Assembly: GCA_902478825.1 (NCBI GenBank)
Contig: CABSMK010000012.1
Span: 1-19,572, forward strand
From: an uncultured Collinsella sp.
GTDB taxonomy: Bacteria; Actinomycetota; Coriobacteriia; Coriobacteriales; Coriobacteriaceae
Reading direction: 5' to 3'
Length of the DNA: 19,572 nt
Shown here: one piece after another, positions 1 to 7,587 of the stretch
Position numbering within the stretch: position 1 is the first letter of the stretch
Layout: every line of letters starts with the position of its first letter
The notes under the pieces: generated by a model
Told to the model about the DNA's origin: nothing
What the model saw: only the letters and a program-made list of their open reading frames with translations
The model's database searches: none
Made by a program: the position numbers and the translations under genes

Positions 1-1150
1 GCAGTGGGAAGGCACGGTACATTACATCGGGATCGGACGCCACGGCAAAGGCATGGGCGCGGCCGTGCTCCTGGACCCGCAACTCCTCGCGCACGCCCAC
101 CGGCATTGGCTTTGACACTGGCGTGGCATAGACTTCCTGCAGGTCGCGCGTTAGAACTTTGAGGTCAAGCGGCAAGGTGTCGAAGATGCCGGCGATGTCG
201 TGATATGACGGAATGACACCGCAATCGAGACAGATTTCCATCGCCACCACACACAAGACGCAATAGATGAGCGAGAAGTTGAGCCTCCATGCCCAGGGCG
301 CGCGCAACGCATATGAGATGGCAAAGAACGCGCCGCCCAGCAGCACGAGCGCCGCCGTGCCCGAGAAACGTTGGATGCGAAAGGACGAGGACCGGCCCAC
401 CAGGATAAAAAAGGCCACAAAGTTAAAGGCCGTCCACACGAGGACGGCGAAATAACCCCAGCCGTACGTGTAATCGTTACTCCAGGTGTCGCTTGTACGG
501 TCAAAGTGGAAGACCTGCTGGTGAAAATCGTTGGTGAGCACAAATCCGATAAGCAGGATAGCCATAATCCACAGCGCAGCGCAGTAGCGGCGACCCAGGC
601 GGTGTTGCTCCAGGCCCGCAAGGCGCAGACCACACAACTGGTAGAGCAGCGGAATGAGCGTCATGGGCACGTAGTACAGGTACCACAGCACGGTGGCATA
701 GAACGGCGTGAACGACTTGTACTTGAGAATGACTTCGATCATCCACAGGGCGCAGATGGTGGCGATGGCAACAAGACGGCGGCGCAACACATAGTCCAAA
801 CAGCGCAGATAGACCGATACGCCCCAGATCGAAAATGCAATTGCGGCAACAAGCAACGGCAGAGAGCTCGAATGGACGAGCGCATCCACGACCTCTTCGG
901 ACACCTCGCTATAGGCGGGCACGGCGTTAGAAAGTTTGGAGTCGAAGGCGAACAGCGCCGGCAAGACTGCCAAAAGCATGAGGAACATCGCGGTGATGAC
1001 ACCGGCGATAGCAAAGACGCGGTGGCGGTACACCTGATGTGTTATGCCAACAAGGAATCGCGGCATGGCGAAGAGCCTGCCGCCCCTGGGATCCGCCACG
1101 GGTGCGGATCGGGCGGCCGCGTTGCCAATATGTCGTGCGCGGGTACCCAT
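1..1150 (-). CDS. Multi-TM sensor protein, N-terminal part (7TM histidine-kinase-like), cut by window edge
   Basis: An open frame runs from an ATG at 1150 leftward to the edge without a stop (383 codons visible). It encodes about eight hydrophobic segments between residues 45 and 310, beginning with an N-terminal anchor, then a soluble stretch starting like a PAS-type region (IFDTLPLDLKVL). The layout, including LTNDFHQQVFHF between late helices, resembles the N-terminal 7TM region of membrane-bound sensor histidine kinases. The output domain (kinase, GGDEF or DNA-binding) lies outside the window, so the role as a signal sensor is inference. The start is uncertain: no clear Shine-Dalgarno precedes 1150, and an ATG at 1066 (residue 29) would still keep every membrane segment. 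It is separated by 170 bp from the upstream DUF4867 gene on the same strand. Confidence 0.55.
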   Translation of the reverse strand, partial: MGTRARHIGNAAARSAPVADPRGGRLFAMPRFLVGITHQVYRHRVFAIAGVITAMFLMLLAVLPALFAFDSKLSNAVPAYSEVSEEVVDALVHSSSLPLLVAAIAFSIWGVSVYLRCLDYVLRRRLVAIATICALWMIEVILKYKSFTPFYATVLWYLYYVPMTLIPLLYQLCGLRLAGLEQHRLGRRYCAALWIMAILLIGFVLTNDFHQQVFHFDRTSDTWSNDYTYGWGYFAVLVWTAFNFVAFFILVGRSSSFRIQRFSGTAALVLLGGAFFAISYALRAPWAWRLNFSLIYCVLCVVAMEICLDCGVIPSYHDIAGIFDTLPLDLKVLTRDLQEVYATPVSKPMPVGVREELRVQEHGRAHAFAVASDPDVMYRAFPL

Positions 1151-1263
1151 AGCGCTTTTAGTGTACCGACAGGCAGGCTCAAAAAGCGGGCCACATGTCC
1201 CAAAATCCGCAGACGGCAAGGCGCCCGGCAGCCTCCCCCGTCTGGCACTTCCCGATATCCGCC

Positions 1264-1314
1264 CGCCCCAAACCACCGCAAAGGAGACAGGCACCTTTGT
1301 GGTGGTTTGGGGCG
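1264..1314. repeat. Imperfect palindrome with 21-bp arms, REP-like
   Basis: Arms 1264-1284 and 1294-1314 are complementary at 20 of 21 positions and enclose a 9-base loop (AGACAGGCA). The element starts six bases after the DUF4867 stop. No T-run follows on either strand, so it looks more like an intergenic REP-type repeat than a classic intrinsic terminator, although it may still stabilise or end the DUF4867 transcript. The GAGACAGGC core resembles the GGGAC cores of the other repeats in this window. Confidence 0.75.
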
Positions 1315-1319
1315 ATGCG

Positions 1320-1964
1320 CTAGTCCACGGTGATGTCGAGATTTTTGCCGATGAGGCCTACGTAGCCGCCTTCGGCTGCCTTGGGGCTGTCAGCATGGCA
1401 GAGGACCCACTTGTCGGCCTTCCAGTAGCAGTAGCTGTCGCCGGCCGCAGGCATGTCGGCCGCGACCTCGGGGCGCGGGCCGTTGGTGCCGGCGGGCAGC
1501 GCCACCATCACCTGGAAGCCACCGTCGTCGACCATGCACGGCGTGTAGTGGAGCGTGGTGTTGAAGACTTCGACGACCGTACCCGCCGGCACGCGAAACG
1601 CCTTGACGCACGCGGTGTCGAGCTTGCCGTCCTCGATCTCCCAGCGATGCGCCACGAGCAGGATAAAGTCGCGAGCGCCCAGGTTGAATTCGCTCGCGCG
1701 GTGATACTCCAGGCAGTTGAGTCGTGTATTGTGGCCGTTGCACCAGCCGAGCTGGAAGGGACGGCCACCAAACATGAGAAAGCCAAGCTTGTCGGCATCC
1801 TTGACGTCCTCGAGCTCCGGCGCACTTGCAACGTACTTGCTGCCCTCGGGAATGGGCGTGGCAGAGAGCGCCTCGAGCACGGGCGACGTAAGCTCGGACG
1901 GAACGTTATCCCAAACGTTGCCATAGGACTTGAACTCGGGATCGTTGACAGAGTAGATATGCAT
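1320..1964 (-). CDS. DUF4867 family protein, cupin-like, function unknown
   Basis: This 214-residue soluble protein has the features I associate with DUF4867: a GHNTRLNCLEYHRASE core around residues 78-93 and a second half rich in beta-strands (FRVPAGTVVEVFNTTLHYTPC). The H-x3-E spacing in EYHRASE and the later conserved His suggest a cupin-like metal site, which is inference. I chose the ATG at 1964 because AGGAG lies 5 bases upstream; a GTG two codons earlier overlaps that ribosome site. There is no signal peptide or membrane segment. The gene lies downstream of luxS but is separated by a luxS terminator and has its own palindrome over the leader, so it is probably a separate transcript. 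A sugar-related role is possible from its neighbours but not shown. Confidence 0.7.
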   Translation of the reverse strand: MHIYSVNDPEFKSYGNVWDNVPSELTSPVLEALSATPIPEGSKYVASAPELEDVKDADKLGFLMFGGRPFQLGWCNGHNTRLNCLEYHRASEFNLGARDFILLVAHRWEIEDGKLDTACVKAFRVPAGTVVEVFNTTLHYTPCMVDDGGFQVMVALPAGTNGPRPEVAADMPAAGDSYCYWKADKWVLCHADSPKAAEGGYVGLIGKNLDITVD

Positions 1965-1973
1965 GTTCACTCC

Positions 1974-1999
1974 TGTTCGTAAATGTGACTATACGAACA
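1974..1999 (-). promoter_or_regulatory. Palindromic operator candidate upstream of the DUF4867 gene
   Basis: TGTTCGTA at 1974-1981 is perfectly repeated in inverted form as TACGAACA at 1992-1999, with a 10-base spacer. On the minus strand a TATAGT (-10-like) sits between the arms, and a further TGTTC occurs 10 bases upstream of the first arm, giving TGTTCTAGAATGTTC. The arms lie directly before the ribosome binding site, a typical place for repressor binding. No convincing -35 was found. Confidence 0.45.
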
Positions 2000-2048
2000 T
2001 TCTAGAACAAACATGAGCGATTTTGAACGCTCGTCCCGACCAATCAAC

Positions 2049-2079
2049 AAAAAGGCGCCCCCGCATAAGCGAAGACGCC
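2049..2079 (-). terminator. Intrinsic terminator of luxS
   Basis: On the minus strand the RNA forms an 11-bp stem, GGCGUCUUCGC with GCGGGGGCGCC (three G-U pairs), closed by a UUAU loop and followed directly by five U. It lies 30 bp after the luxS stop. Confidence 0.8.
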
Positions 2080-2108
2080 CAATGCGCGCGTTTTGGGCGA
2101 TAAAGCTC

Positions 2109-2597
2109 TTACGCCTGCTGATAGTGCAGATGCTTCTCGTCGATATCGGCCAGGTCGCGGTCGAGGTAGCGGCGCGCAAGCCAGTTGGCCATGGGGAGGT
2201 TCTGGTCCAGGTAGTTACCGCATTCCCCGGGAGCGGCACCGGGGACATCGCCCTCAAAGCCGGCGACAAACTCGAACAGCTCACGCACGAGCGGCAGGAT
2301 CTCCTCGCTCGTCACCTCGCCAAACACAACCAGGTAAAAGCCCGTGCGGCAGCCCATGGGGCCAAAGTAGACAATGCGGCCCGACCACTCGGCATGATTG
2401 CGCAAGAACGTTGCGCCCAGGTGCTCGATGGTGTGGCACTCGGCGGTGTTCATGACCGGCTCCTTGTTGGGCGTGGTCAGGCGCAGGTCAAACGTGGTGA
2501 CGGCAGCACCGGTCGCCGGATCGCGGTCGATGCGGCTCACATACACGCCGGGCTCAAGCAGCAGATGATCAACGGAAAAGCTGGCGATGCGCTCCAT
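2109..2597 (-). CDS. luxS: S-ribosylhomocysteine lyase LuxS
   Basis: LuxS cleaves S-ribosylhomocysteine to homocysteine and 4,5-dihydroxy-2,3-pentanedione, the precursor of autoinducer-2, in the cytosolic activated methyl cycle. The 162-residue protein has the full family length. The metal ligands are present in HTIEH (His55, His59, with Glu58 as the catalytic base) and in ECGNY (Cys126), and the catalytic Cys83 lies in GPMGCRTGF. The ATG at 2597 has GAGAGGAT 5-6 bases upstream. It follows the nucleoside hydrolase by 103 bp on the same strand, but a long hairpin with an embedded promoter-like sequence separates them, and a good intrinsic terminator ends it. I saw no pfs or other methyl-cycle gene next to it; the neighbouring ribose genes may be coincidental. 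Confidence 0.96.
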   Translation of the reverse strand: MERIASFSVDHLLLEPGVYVSRIDRDPATGAAVTTFDLRLTTPNKEPVMNTAECHTIEHLGATFLRNHAEWSGRIVYFGPMGCRTGFYLVVFGEVTSEEILPLVRELFEFVAGFEGDVPGAAPGECGNYLDQNLPMANWLARRYLDRDLADIDEKHLHYQQA

Positions 2598-2620
2598 GGC
2601 AGATCCTCTCGATAGTCAAA

Positions 2621-2691
2621 TTGGGACGGGGCTCTTTTAGCTGGTTCGAATGGTCGCACCAATCATACCAGTCAAAAAAGCCCCGTCCCAA
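2621..2691 (-). promoter_or_regulatory. Long hairpin with embedded extended -10 promoter before luxS
   Basis: Arms 2621-2645 and 2667-2691 are inverted repeats of 25 bp with three mismatches, including a perfect 13-bp outer stem (TTGGGACGGGGCT). The loop of 21 bases holds a small TGGT/ACCA stem. On the minus strand TTGGGA (2691-2686), an 18-base spacer and TGGTATGAT (an extended -10 whose hexamer is 2667-2662) lie inside the element, so transcription could start in the loop. Read-through RNA from the nucleoside hydrolase would carry the complete hairpin followed by the weak tract UUUGAC and could terminate there. Confidence 0.55.
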
Positions 2692-2700
2692 AAAGACAAC

Positions 2701-3675
2701 TTAGCCAAGGACACGGGCCATACGCGTCTTGAACTCGGACAGGAAGCGCGGAGCATCCACGGTCAGTGCCACAAGCGCGCTCTTGTCCGGATCGGACAGG
2801 CGGCGCTCATCGCAGATGGTGCGACCGCGGTACTCGCCCAGCAGATCAACACGCAGGTTGCAGCCGAGCGCACCTACGAGCGTGGGGTCGATCGCCACGG
2901 CAACGGCCAGCGGATCGTGCAGCGCACAACCACCCAGGTAGGGTGCGTTCATCTCGTACGAGCCAATGTAGTGCTCGACCATGCTCGCAAATGCGCAGCC
3001 CGCCATGGTGCCCGAGCCCGTCCAGCCGGCAATGTCGCGGCGTGTGAGCACCACGCGATGCGTCACGTCCAGACCCACCATGGTGAGCTTACGGCCCGAG
3101 CGCAGCACCGCGTCGGCTGCCTCGGGGTCGCTCGCCATATTGGCCTCGGCGCCCGCGCTCACGTTGCCGGGCACGGTAAGGGCGCCGCCCATCACGACCA
3201 CGCGGCCGATGGACATCATCGCTGCCGCATCGCGCTCCAGGGCGAGCGCCAGGTTGGAGAGCGGGCCAGTCGCCACGTAGACCAGATCGGGACCATAGGT
3301 GCGCGCGGCATCGATCAGATAATCGACCGCGGCGTTGCCGTCGGCCGAGGTCGCCCCCACCGGCTCGTAGGGCGACGCGGGCACGCTCGCGCCGCCGATG
3401 CCGTTCTTGCCGTGAATGAGCGCGGTGGACGCCGGCGGCGTATAGGGCTCAGTCGCCTGCAGAGGACGGTCGGCACCCAGGTACACCGGAACCTCGGGGC
3501 GACCCAGCAGATCGAGCACCGCCAGGCAATTGTGCGCCGATTGCTCGACGCGCACGTTACCAAAGCACGTGGTGATGCCCACGAGCTCCACCTCGGGGCT
3601 CGCGATGGCATAGGCCAGCGCCATCGCATCGTCAACACCCATATCCAGATCAAGGATCAGCTTCTTGATTGCCAT
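2701..3675 (-). CDS. Inosine/uridine-preferring nucleoside hydrolase
   Basis: The enzyme hydrolyses the N-glycosidic bond of ribonucleosides to free base and ribose. The N-terminal metal and ribose site is LDLDMGVDDA (residues 8-17; family form DTDxGxDDA). Downstream family marks are TGPLSNLA (136-143), MGGA (162-165), EANMASDPEAA (177-187) and ALHDPLAVA (251-259), the last carrying the final metal-binding Asp. The length of 324 residues is normal. The ATG at 3675 has GGAG about 12 bases upstream. It begins 30 bp after the ribokinase stop, so both are almost certainly one operon in which ribokinase phosphorylates the ribose released here. Substrate preference (purine, pyrimidine or broad) cannot be read from the sequence. 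Confidence 0.92.
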   Translation of the reverse strand: MAIKKLILDLDMGVDDAMALAYAIASPEVELVGITTCFGNVRVEQSAHNCLAVLDLLGRPEVPVYLGADRPLQATEPYTPPASTALIHGKNGIGGASVPASPYEPVGATSADGNAAVDYLIDAARTYGPDLVYVATGPLSNLALALERDAAAMMSIGRVVVMGGALTVPGNVSAGAEANMASDPEAADAVLRSGRKLTMVGLDVTHRVVLTRRDIAGWTGSGTMAGCAFASMVEHYIGSYEMNAPYLGGCALHDPLAVAVAIDPTLVGALGCNLRVDLLGEYRGRTICDERRLSDPDKSALVALTVDAPRFLSEFKTRMARVLG

Positions 3676-3705
3676 TGTTCTACTCCGCTTCTCCGTCTTT
3701 ATCGT

Positions 3706-4668
3706 TTAACCAAACCAATGTTCAACTTCGGCGCGCGTGGGAATCGATTGCTGAGCGCCCAGGCGCGACACCGTCACTGCCGAGGCGCGAGCACCCGCGG
3801 CCATGCACTCAAAGAGCGGCAAACCCTCTAGGCGAGCCGCCGCCAACGCGCCGATAAACGTATCGCCGGCGGCCGTGGTATCGACTACCGTACTCGAAAG
3901 TGCCGGCATGCGCAGCAGCTCACCGCCATCGCCGAGCGTAACCGAGCCGGCACCGCCCAACGTGATGACCGCGGCGCCGGCGCCCTTGTCGAGCAGCGCA
4001 TTGAGCGCGGCGACGCAACTCACATCATCCGTGGGCAGAATGCCCGTCAGAACCTGGCACTCGGTCTCGTTGGGACAGACCAGGTCGACCGCAGGCCAGA
4101 CCTCCGCAGGCAGCTCGCAGGCAGGCGCCGGATTAAAGACCGTATAGAACCCCAGCTCGCGAGCGCAAACAAGCGCCTCGGCCGTCGCTGCAAGGTCACA
4201 TTCGCCCTGGGCGATAAAGACGCTTCCGGCAGCCGGGGCAATCTCGCTGGCGTCACCGTCGAGCTCATGGGCCACCAGACGCCTCAGCGCGCAGGCAACG
4301 TCCGCGCCCGCAAGCGCATGGTTGGCGCCCGGTGACAGTACGATGCGGTTGTCGCCCTCGCAGCGAATGATGGTCGCCGTTCCCGTCTCCACGTCATCGC
4401 GATGCACTACAAAGTCACAGTCCACGCTGGCGTCTTGGAGCCCCACCACGAGCGATGCGCCGAACGCGTCGCGACCGACCGCGCCGATCATGTGCGTGCA
4501 CGCGCCCATACGCGCGGCAGCTACGGCCTGATTGGCGCCCTTGCCGCCGGCGTTGGTGATAAACCCGCTGCCGCCGACGGTCTCGCCCGCACGCGGTATG
4601 CGCTCGCACGCCACCGAAAGGTCCATGTTCATGCTGCCGAACACCGCAACGATGCCGCGATCTGCCAT
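3706..4668 (-). CDS. rbsK: Ribokinase (PfkB family)
   Basis: Ribokinase makes ribose 5-phosphate from ribose and ATP. The 320-residue protein has the PfkB landmarks in order: GSMNMDLS near the N-terminus, the sugar-binding NAGGKGANQAVAAARMG, the nucleotide-site NETE, and the C-terminal anion hole with catalytic Asp (DTTAAGDTFIGALA). The ATG at 4668 has the strong site GAGGAGG at good spacing; an in-frame start 11 codons upstream lacks one. The nucleoside hydrolase follows after 30 bp, which points to use of ribose released from nucleosides; I see no ribose transporter in the window. Another PfkB sugar kinase activity cannot be excluded, but the motifs fit ribokinase best. A palindrome over the promoter suggests repressor control. 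Confidence 0.92.
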   Translation of the reverse strand: MADRGIVAVFGSMNMDLSVACERIPRAGETVGGSGFITNAGGKGANQAVAAARMGACTHMIGAVGRDAFGASLVVGLQDASVDCDFVVHRDDVETGTATIIRCEGDNRIVLSPGANHALAGADVACALRRLVAHELDGDASEIAPAAGSVFIAQGECDLAATAEALVCARELGFYTVFNPAPACELPAEVWPAVDLVCPNETECQVLTGILPTDDVSCVAALNALLDKGAGAAVITLGGAGSVTLGDGGELLRMPALSSTVVDTTAAGDTFIGALAAARLEGLPLFECMAAGARASAVTVSRLGAQQSIPTRAEVEHWFG

Positions 4669-4731
4669 GGAAACCTCCTCATCTGCGGGCTTTGCACCCA
4701 CCGTCGACCGTCGATTGCGCGCCTTCGCACC

Positions 4732-4761
4732 TCTATAACTTTAGTTCACTTTGATGTGAAC
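4732..4761 (-). promoter_or_regulatory. Promoter and palindromic operator of the ribokinase operon
   Basis: On the minus strand TTCACA (4760-4755), a 17-base spacer and TATAGA (4737-4732) form a plausible sigma-70-type promoter about 65 bases before the ribokinase ATG. A perfect 6+6 palindrome, GTTCAC-TTTGAT-GTGAAC at 4744-4761, overlaps the -35 and spacer, as expected for a repressor of nucleoside or ribose use. Confidence 0.5.
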
Positions 4762-4854
4762 GCACCCTTGAGGTTGCGCCAGCAGCAAGCATTCACAGGA
4801 GCAGGCAGCTACAATGAATACGTGCTGATTATTCTCGTCATTGGATGATGTTTT

Positions 4855-7071
4855 ATGGAACAATTCTCGCAATCGGGCTCGCGCGGTCGACGCCGCACGG
4901 GCAACGAGCCGGCGCCGCACGAACGCGTGAAGGGCGAACGCCGTGCCAACGAACCGCGACGCACCACGAGCCCCCATCGCGCTTCTGCCAACAACGCGGG
5001 CCGCGCCAACACTCCCGCCGCGGAGCAGACGCCTGCTCGCCCCAAGTCCCGCTACATCCCTGCCCTTGACGGCCTGCGCACGCTTGCCGTCGTCGCGGTG
5101 GTGCTCTATCACCTCAACCTCACGTGGGCGCAGGGCGGTCTGCTCGGCGTCACGATCTTCTTTGTGCTTTCGGGCTATCTAATCACACGCCTGCTACTCA
5201 ACGAAGTCGCTAAGACCGGCCGCATCGACCTCAAGAGCTTCTGGATCCGCCGCATCCGTCGCCTGGTCCCCGCCGTGGTAACCGTCGTGGTGGTGACCTG
5301 TGCGCTGTGCACCGTCTTCAACCACGTGATGCTCACCAAGATGCGCCCCGACATTCTGCCGTCACTGCTGTTCTTTAACAACTGGTGGCAGATTGCCCAA
5401 AACGTCTCGTACTTCAATGCTCTGGGCGACCCCTCGCCGCTCACGCACTTTTGGTCGCTTGCCATCGAGGAACAGTTCTACCTGATTTGGCCGCCGCTGC
5501 TGTTTGCCATGGTATCCATGCATGTGAGCAAACCCAACACGCGCCGCGTGGTTCTAGGCCTTGCCGCGGTATCTGCCCTTGCCATGATGGTGCTTTACAA
5601 CCCTGCCGCCGACCCCAGCCGCGTGTACTACGGCACCGACACCCGCGTGTTCTCGCTGCTGCTGGGTGCCTGGATGGCCTTTATCCCCGATCGCGACCTG
5701 GCGCCGGTGCGTCTCGCTCATCGTTTGGGGCTCAATCGCCTGGCTGGCGCCGCCAAGCACGGCAAGAGCGCCGAGGGCAAGCCTGGCGAGAAGGCCGACG
5801 AATCAGCTGAGACCGCCCCGGCACAGCCGAGCGCCCTCGTGCGTTTTTGGTCCTCACCTGCATCCATCGATGTACTGGGCGTCGTGGGTCTGGTTGGCCT
5901 TGCCGCCATGGTCGCGCTCACCAACGGCTACACCGCGTTCCAGTATCGCGGCGGCACACTGCTATGCTCCATCCTCACGCTCATGGTCATCGCGGCCTGC
6001 GTGCAGCCCCAGGGAATGGTTGCCCGCGCGCTGTCCGCCGAGCCGCTCGTGTGGGTTGGCAAGCGCTCGTACAGTATCTACCTGTGGCACTATCCGCTGC
6101 TGCTGCTTATGAACCCGGTCGCCAACATCAACGATACGCCCTGGTGGCAGTACATCTTGCAGGTACTTGTGGTGGTCGCCGTAGCCGAGTGCTCCTATCG
6201 CTTTATCGAAACGCCGTTTAGGAAGGGTGCCTTCGGCCGCACCGTCGCCGAATTCCGCGATGGCACCACCACGCCCGCCAACTGGGCACGCGCGCACATC
6301 CCTGTCTGCGCAGCCTGCGCTATCGTGTTGGTCGTTGCACTGGGCGGCCTGATCTTTGTGCCCGAGACGTCTGCGCTGAGCGGCGAGGGCGCCGAAGTTC
6401 TGAACAAAGAAGCCAAAAACACCGCGCCCACCGACCAGCAGGCGGCCGACGACACCGACAAGGACAACGACGGCTTCCCCGATGGCTCCTACGACCTGTT
6501 GATGATCGGTGACTCCGTGTCGCTGCGCGCCGTTGATTCCTTTGACGGCGTGTTCCCGCACAGCCATATCGATGCCGAAAAGGGCCGCCAGTTTGATGCG
6601 GGCCGTGCGACATTTGAGGGCTATCTTCAACAGAACCTTGCCGGCAAGATCGTGGTCTTTGCGCTGGGCACCAACGGCTTGGTAACCGACGACCAAATCG
6701 ACGCCATCATGGCCGATGCAGGAGATAAGCGTATTGTGGTGTTTGTGAACACGCGCAGCCCGCAGCCGTGGGTTGGCTCTACCAACCAGGCCATCGCCAA
6801 CGCCGCTACGCGCTACAAGAACGTACGCGTTATCGACTGGTACGGATACAGTGCCAACCGCAACGACCTGTTCGATGGCGATGGCACGCATCTATCGACC
6901 ACTGGCGTGACTGAGTACCTCAACTTGATCCACGATGCCGTCAAGAAGGACCTGCCCGTGCATCCCGAGGATCACGTCAACGATCCGCAGCCGGCAGCCG
7001 TCAAGTCTGCCACCGACGCACTCGTCAATGCGCTCGCTCTCAAGCCGCACAAGCTGGGCACCGACAAGTAA
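4855..7071 (+). CDS. OatA-like acyltransferase-3 / SGNH membrane O-acetyltransferase
   Basis: The 738-residue protein has a basic, Pro/Arg-rich cytosolic N-terminus (1-66), an acyltransferase-3 membrane domain (67-500) and an extracytoplasmic SGNH domain (about 540-700). The membrane part begins with YIPALDGLRTLAVVAVVLYH and carries the conserved R/H of the family and LSGYLITRLLL. The SGNH part shows GDS (nucleophile Ser554), GTN (605-607) and DGTH (676-679, catalytic Asp/His). This architecture matches OatA-type enzymes that pass acetyl groups across the membrane to peptidoglycan or another wall glycan. A hydrophilic insert (about 300-330, rich in Lys, Glu, Ala) separates two helices. The only start signal is a weak GGATG upstream; a TACAAT at 4811-4816 could be its -10, without a good -35. 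It is monocistronic. The true acceptor polymer is unknown. Confidence 0.88.
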   Translation: MEQFSQSGSRGRRRTGNEPAPHERVKGERRANEPRRTTSPHRASANNAGRANTPAAEQTPARPKSRYIPALDGLRTLAVVAVVLYHLNLTWAQGGLLGVTIFFVLSGYLITRLLLNEVAKTGRIDLKSFWIRRIRRLVPAVVTVVVVTCALCTVFNHVMLTKMRPDILPSLLFFNNWWQIAQNVSYFNALGDPSPLTHFWSLAIEEQFYLIWPPLLFAMVSMHVSKPNTRRVVLGLAAVSALAMMVLYNPAADPSRVYYGTDTRVFSLLLGAWMAFIPDRDLAPVRLAHRLGLNRLAGAAKHGKSAEGKPGEKADESAETAPAQPSALVRFWSSPASIDVLGVVGLVGLAAMVALTNGYTAFQYRGGTLLCSILTLMVIAACVQPQGMVARALSAEPLVWVGKRSYSIYLWHYPLLLLMNPVANINDTPWWQYILQVLVVVAVAECSYRFIETPFRKGAFGRTVAEFRDGTTTPANWARAHIPVCAACAIVLVVALGGLIFVPETSALSGEGAEVLNKEAKNTAPTDQQAADDTDKDNDGFPDGSYDLLMIGDSVSLRAVDSFDGVFPHSHIDAEKGRQFDAGRATFEGYLQQNLAGKIVVFALGTNGLVTDDQIDAIMADAGDKRIVVFVNTRSPQPWVGSTNQAIANAATRYKNVRVIDWYGYSANRNDLFDGDGTHLSTTGVTEYLNLIHDAVKKDLPVHPEDHVNDPQPAAVKSATDALVNALALKPHKLGTDK

Positions 7072-7094
7072 CCTGCAGCGCAAACTTCCCACAT

Positions 7095-7148
7095 CCGGAG
7101 GGGGTGTCTGCCACGGCAGACACCCCCTCCGGCAGTTAGGGACACTCC
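7095..7148. repeat. Perfect 18-bp-arm hairpin plus GGGAC-type repeat
   Basis: 7095-7112 and 7115-7132 are perfectly complementary (CCGGAGGGGGTGTCTGCC and its reverse complement) around a 2-base centre. The stem lies 23 bp after the acyltransferase stop and may end its transcript, although no T-run follows. Overlapping its right end, 7129-7148 is a 20-base repeat unit that matches 19515-19534 at 19 of 20 positions. Confidence 0.8.
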
Positions 7149-7278
7149 TGGCGCAGCCAATGAAGACCTCTACGGATGAATTCCAGGCCGCTCCGTCGCT
7201 CCAGACATCGTTTCCGCGCCTCGTGCCTGCCCCAAACAATCAAAACAAGCCCTTTTCGCCGCACCCTCAAAGGTCTGT

Positions 7279-7504
7279 GGGCAAAAAAGGGCAAATATGA
7301 GTACTGTTACCATTTTAGTAGCAGGCAAAACCACCCAAAATGACGTCCGAGCGACCCCTACAACCCCCTAAAGCAGCCAACCTGACTGGTTTAAGGCGTA
7401 TTGGAGCCAATTATAATGAACATACTAAATGCTATGTTCATTATCTTTTAGGATGTAAATGCTATTCACTTAGCAACAGTACTCATATTTGGCAATTTTT
7501 GTCC
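7279..7504. repeat. AT-rich element with inverted-repeat ends, MITE-like
   Basis: This 226-bp stretch is far richer in A+T than its surroundings. AAATATGAGTACTGTT at 7293-7308 is perfectly repeated in inverted form at 7475-7490, and the similarity extends to arms of about 45 bp (7279-7323 and 7460-7504, roughly 35 of 45 matching). Inside is a second perfect palindrome with 12-bp arms (7413-7424 and 7433-7444) around an 8-base loop. It encodes no plausible protein. A non-autonomous mobile element or a large regulatory element are both possible; I did not find a clear target-site duplication. Confidence 0.55.
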
Positions 7505-7534
7505 ATTGCTATATAACTAACACCCTATAGCAGA

Positions 7535-7569
7535 CAAAAACAGGCCGCAGCCCATCGCTGCGGCCTGTT
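7535..7569 (-). terminator. Intrinsic terminator of the MgtE-like/Nramp operon
   Basis: Minus-strand RNA forms a perfect 12-bp stem (AACAGGCCGCAG with CTGCGGCCUGUU, positions 7558-7569 and 7539-7550) with a 7-base loop, followed by a U-run. It lies about 20 bp after the transporter stop. Confidence 0.85.
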
Positions 7570-7587
7570 CGGAAGCAAAAGTGGGCG

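Noticed and set aside
2641..2672. tRNA-like T-arm (GGTTCGAAT) with a nearby ACCA
   Set aside because: No acceptor, D or anticodon arms fit; the sequence is explained by the hairpin before luxS.
2650..3831. A 393-codon plus-strand frame opposite the nucleoside hydrolase
   Set aside because: Low-complexity Arg/His/Ala-rich translation, antisense to a motif-complete enzyme.
7160..7300. Small plus-strand frame starting MKTSTDEF after the acyltransferase
   Set aside because: No ribosome site, starts inside repeat-containing DNA and runs into the AT-rich element.
6935..7300. 121-codon plus-strand frame over the end of the acyltransferase gene
   Set aside because: Most of it lies out of frame inside the SGNH domain coding sequence, with no ribosome site.
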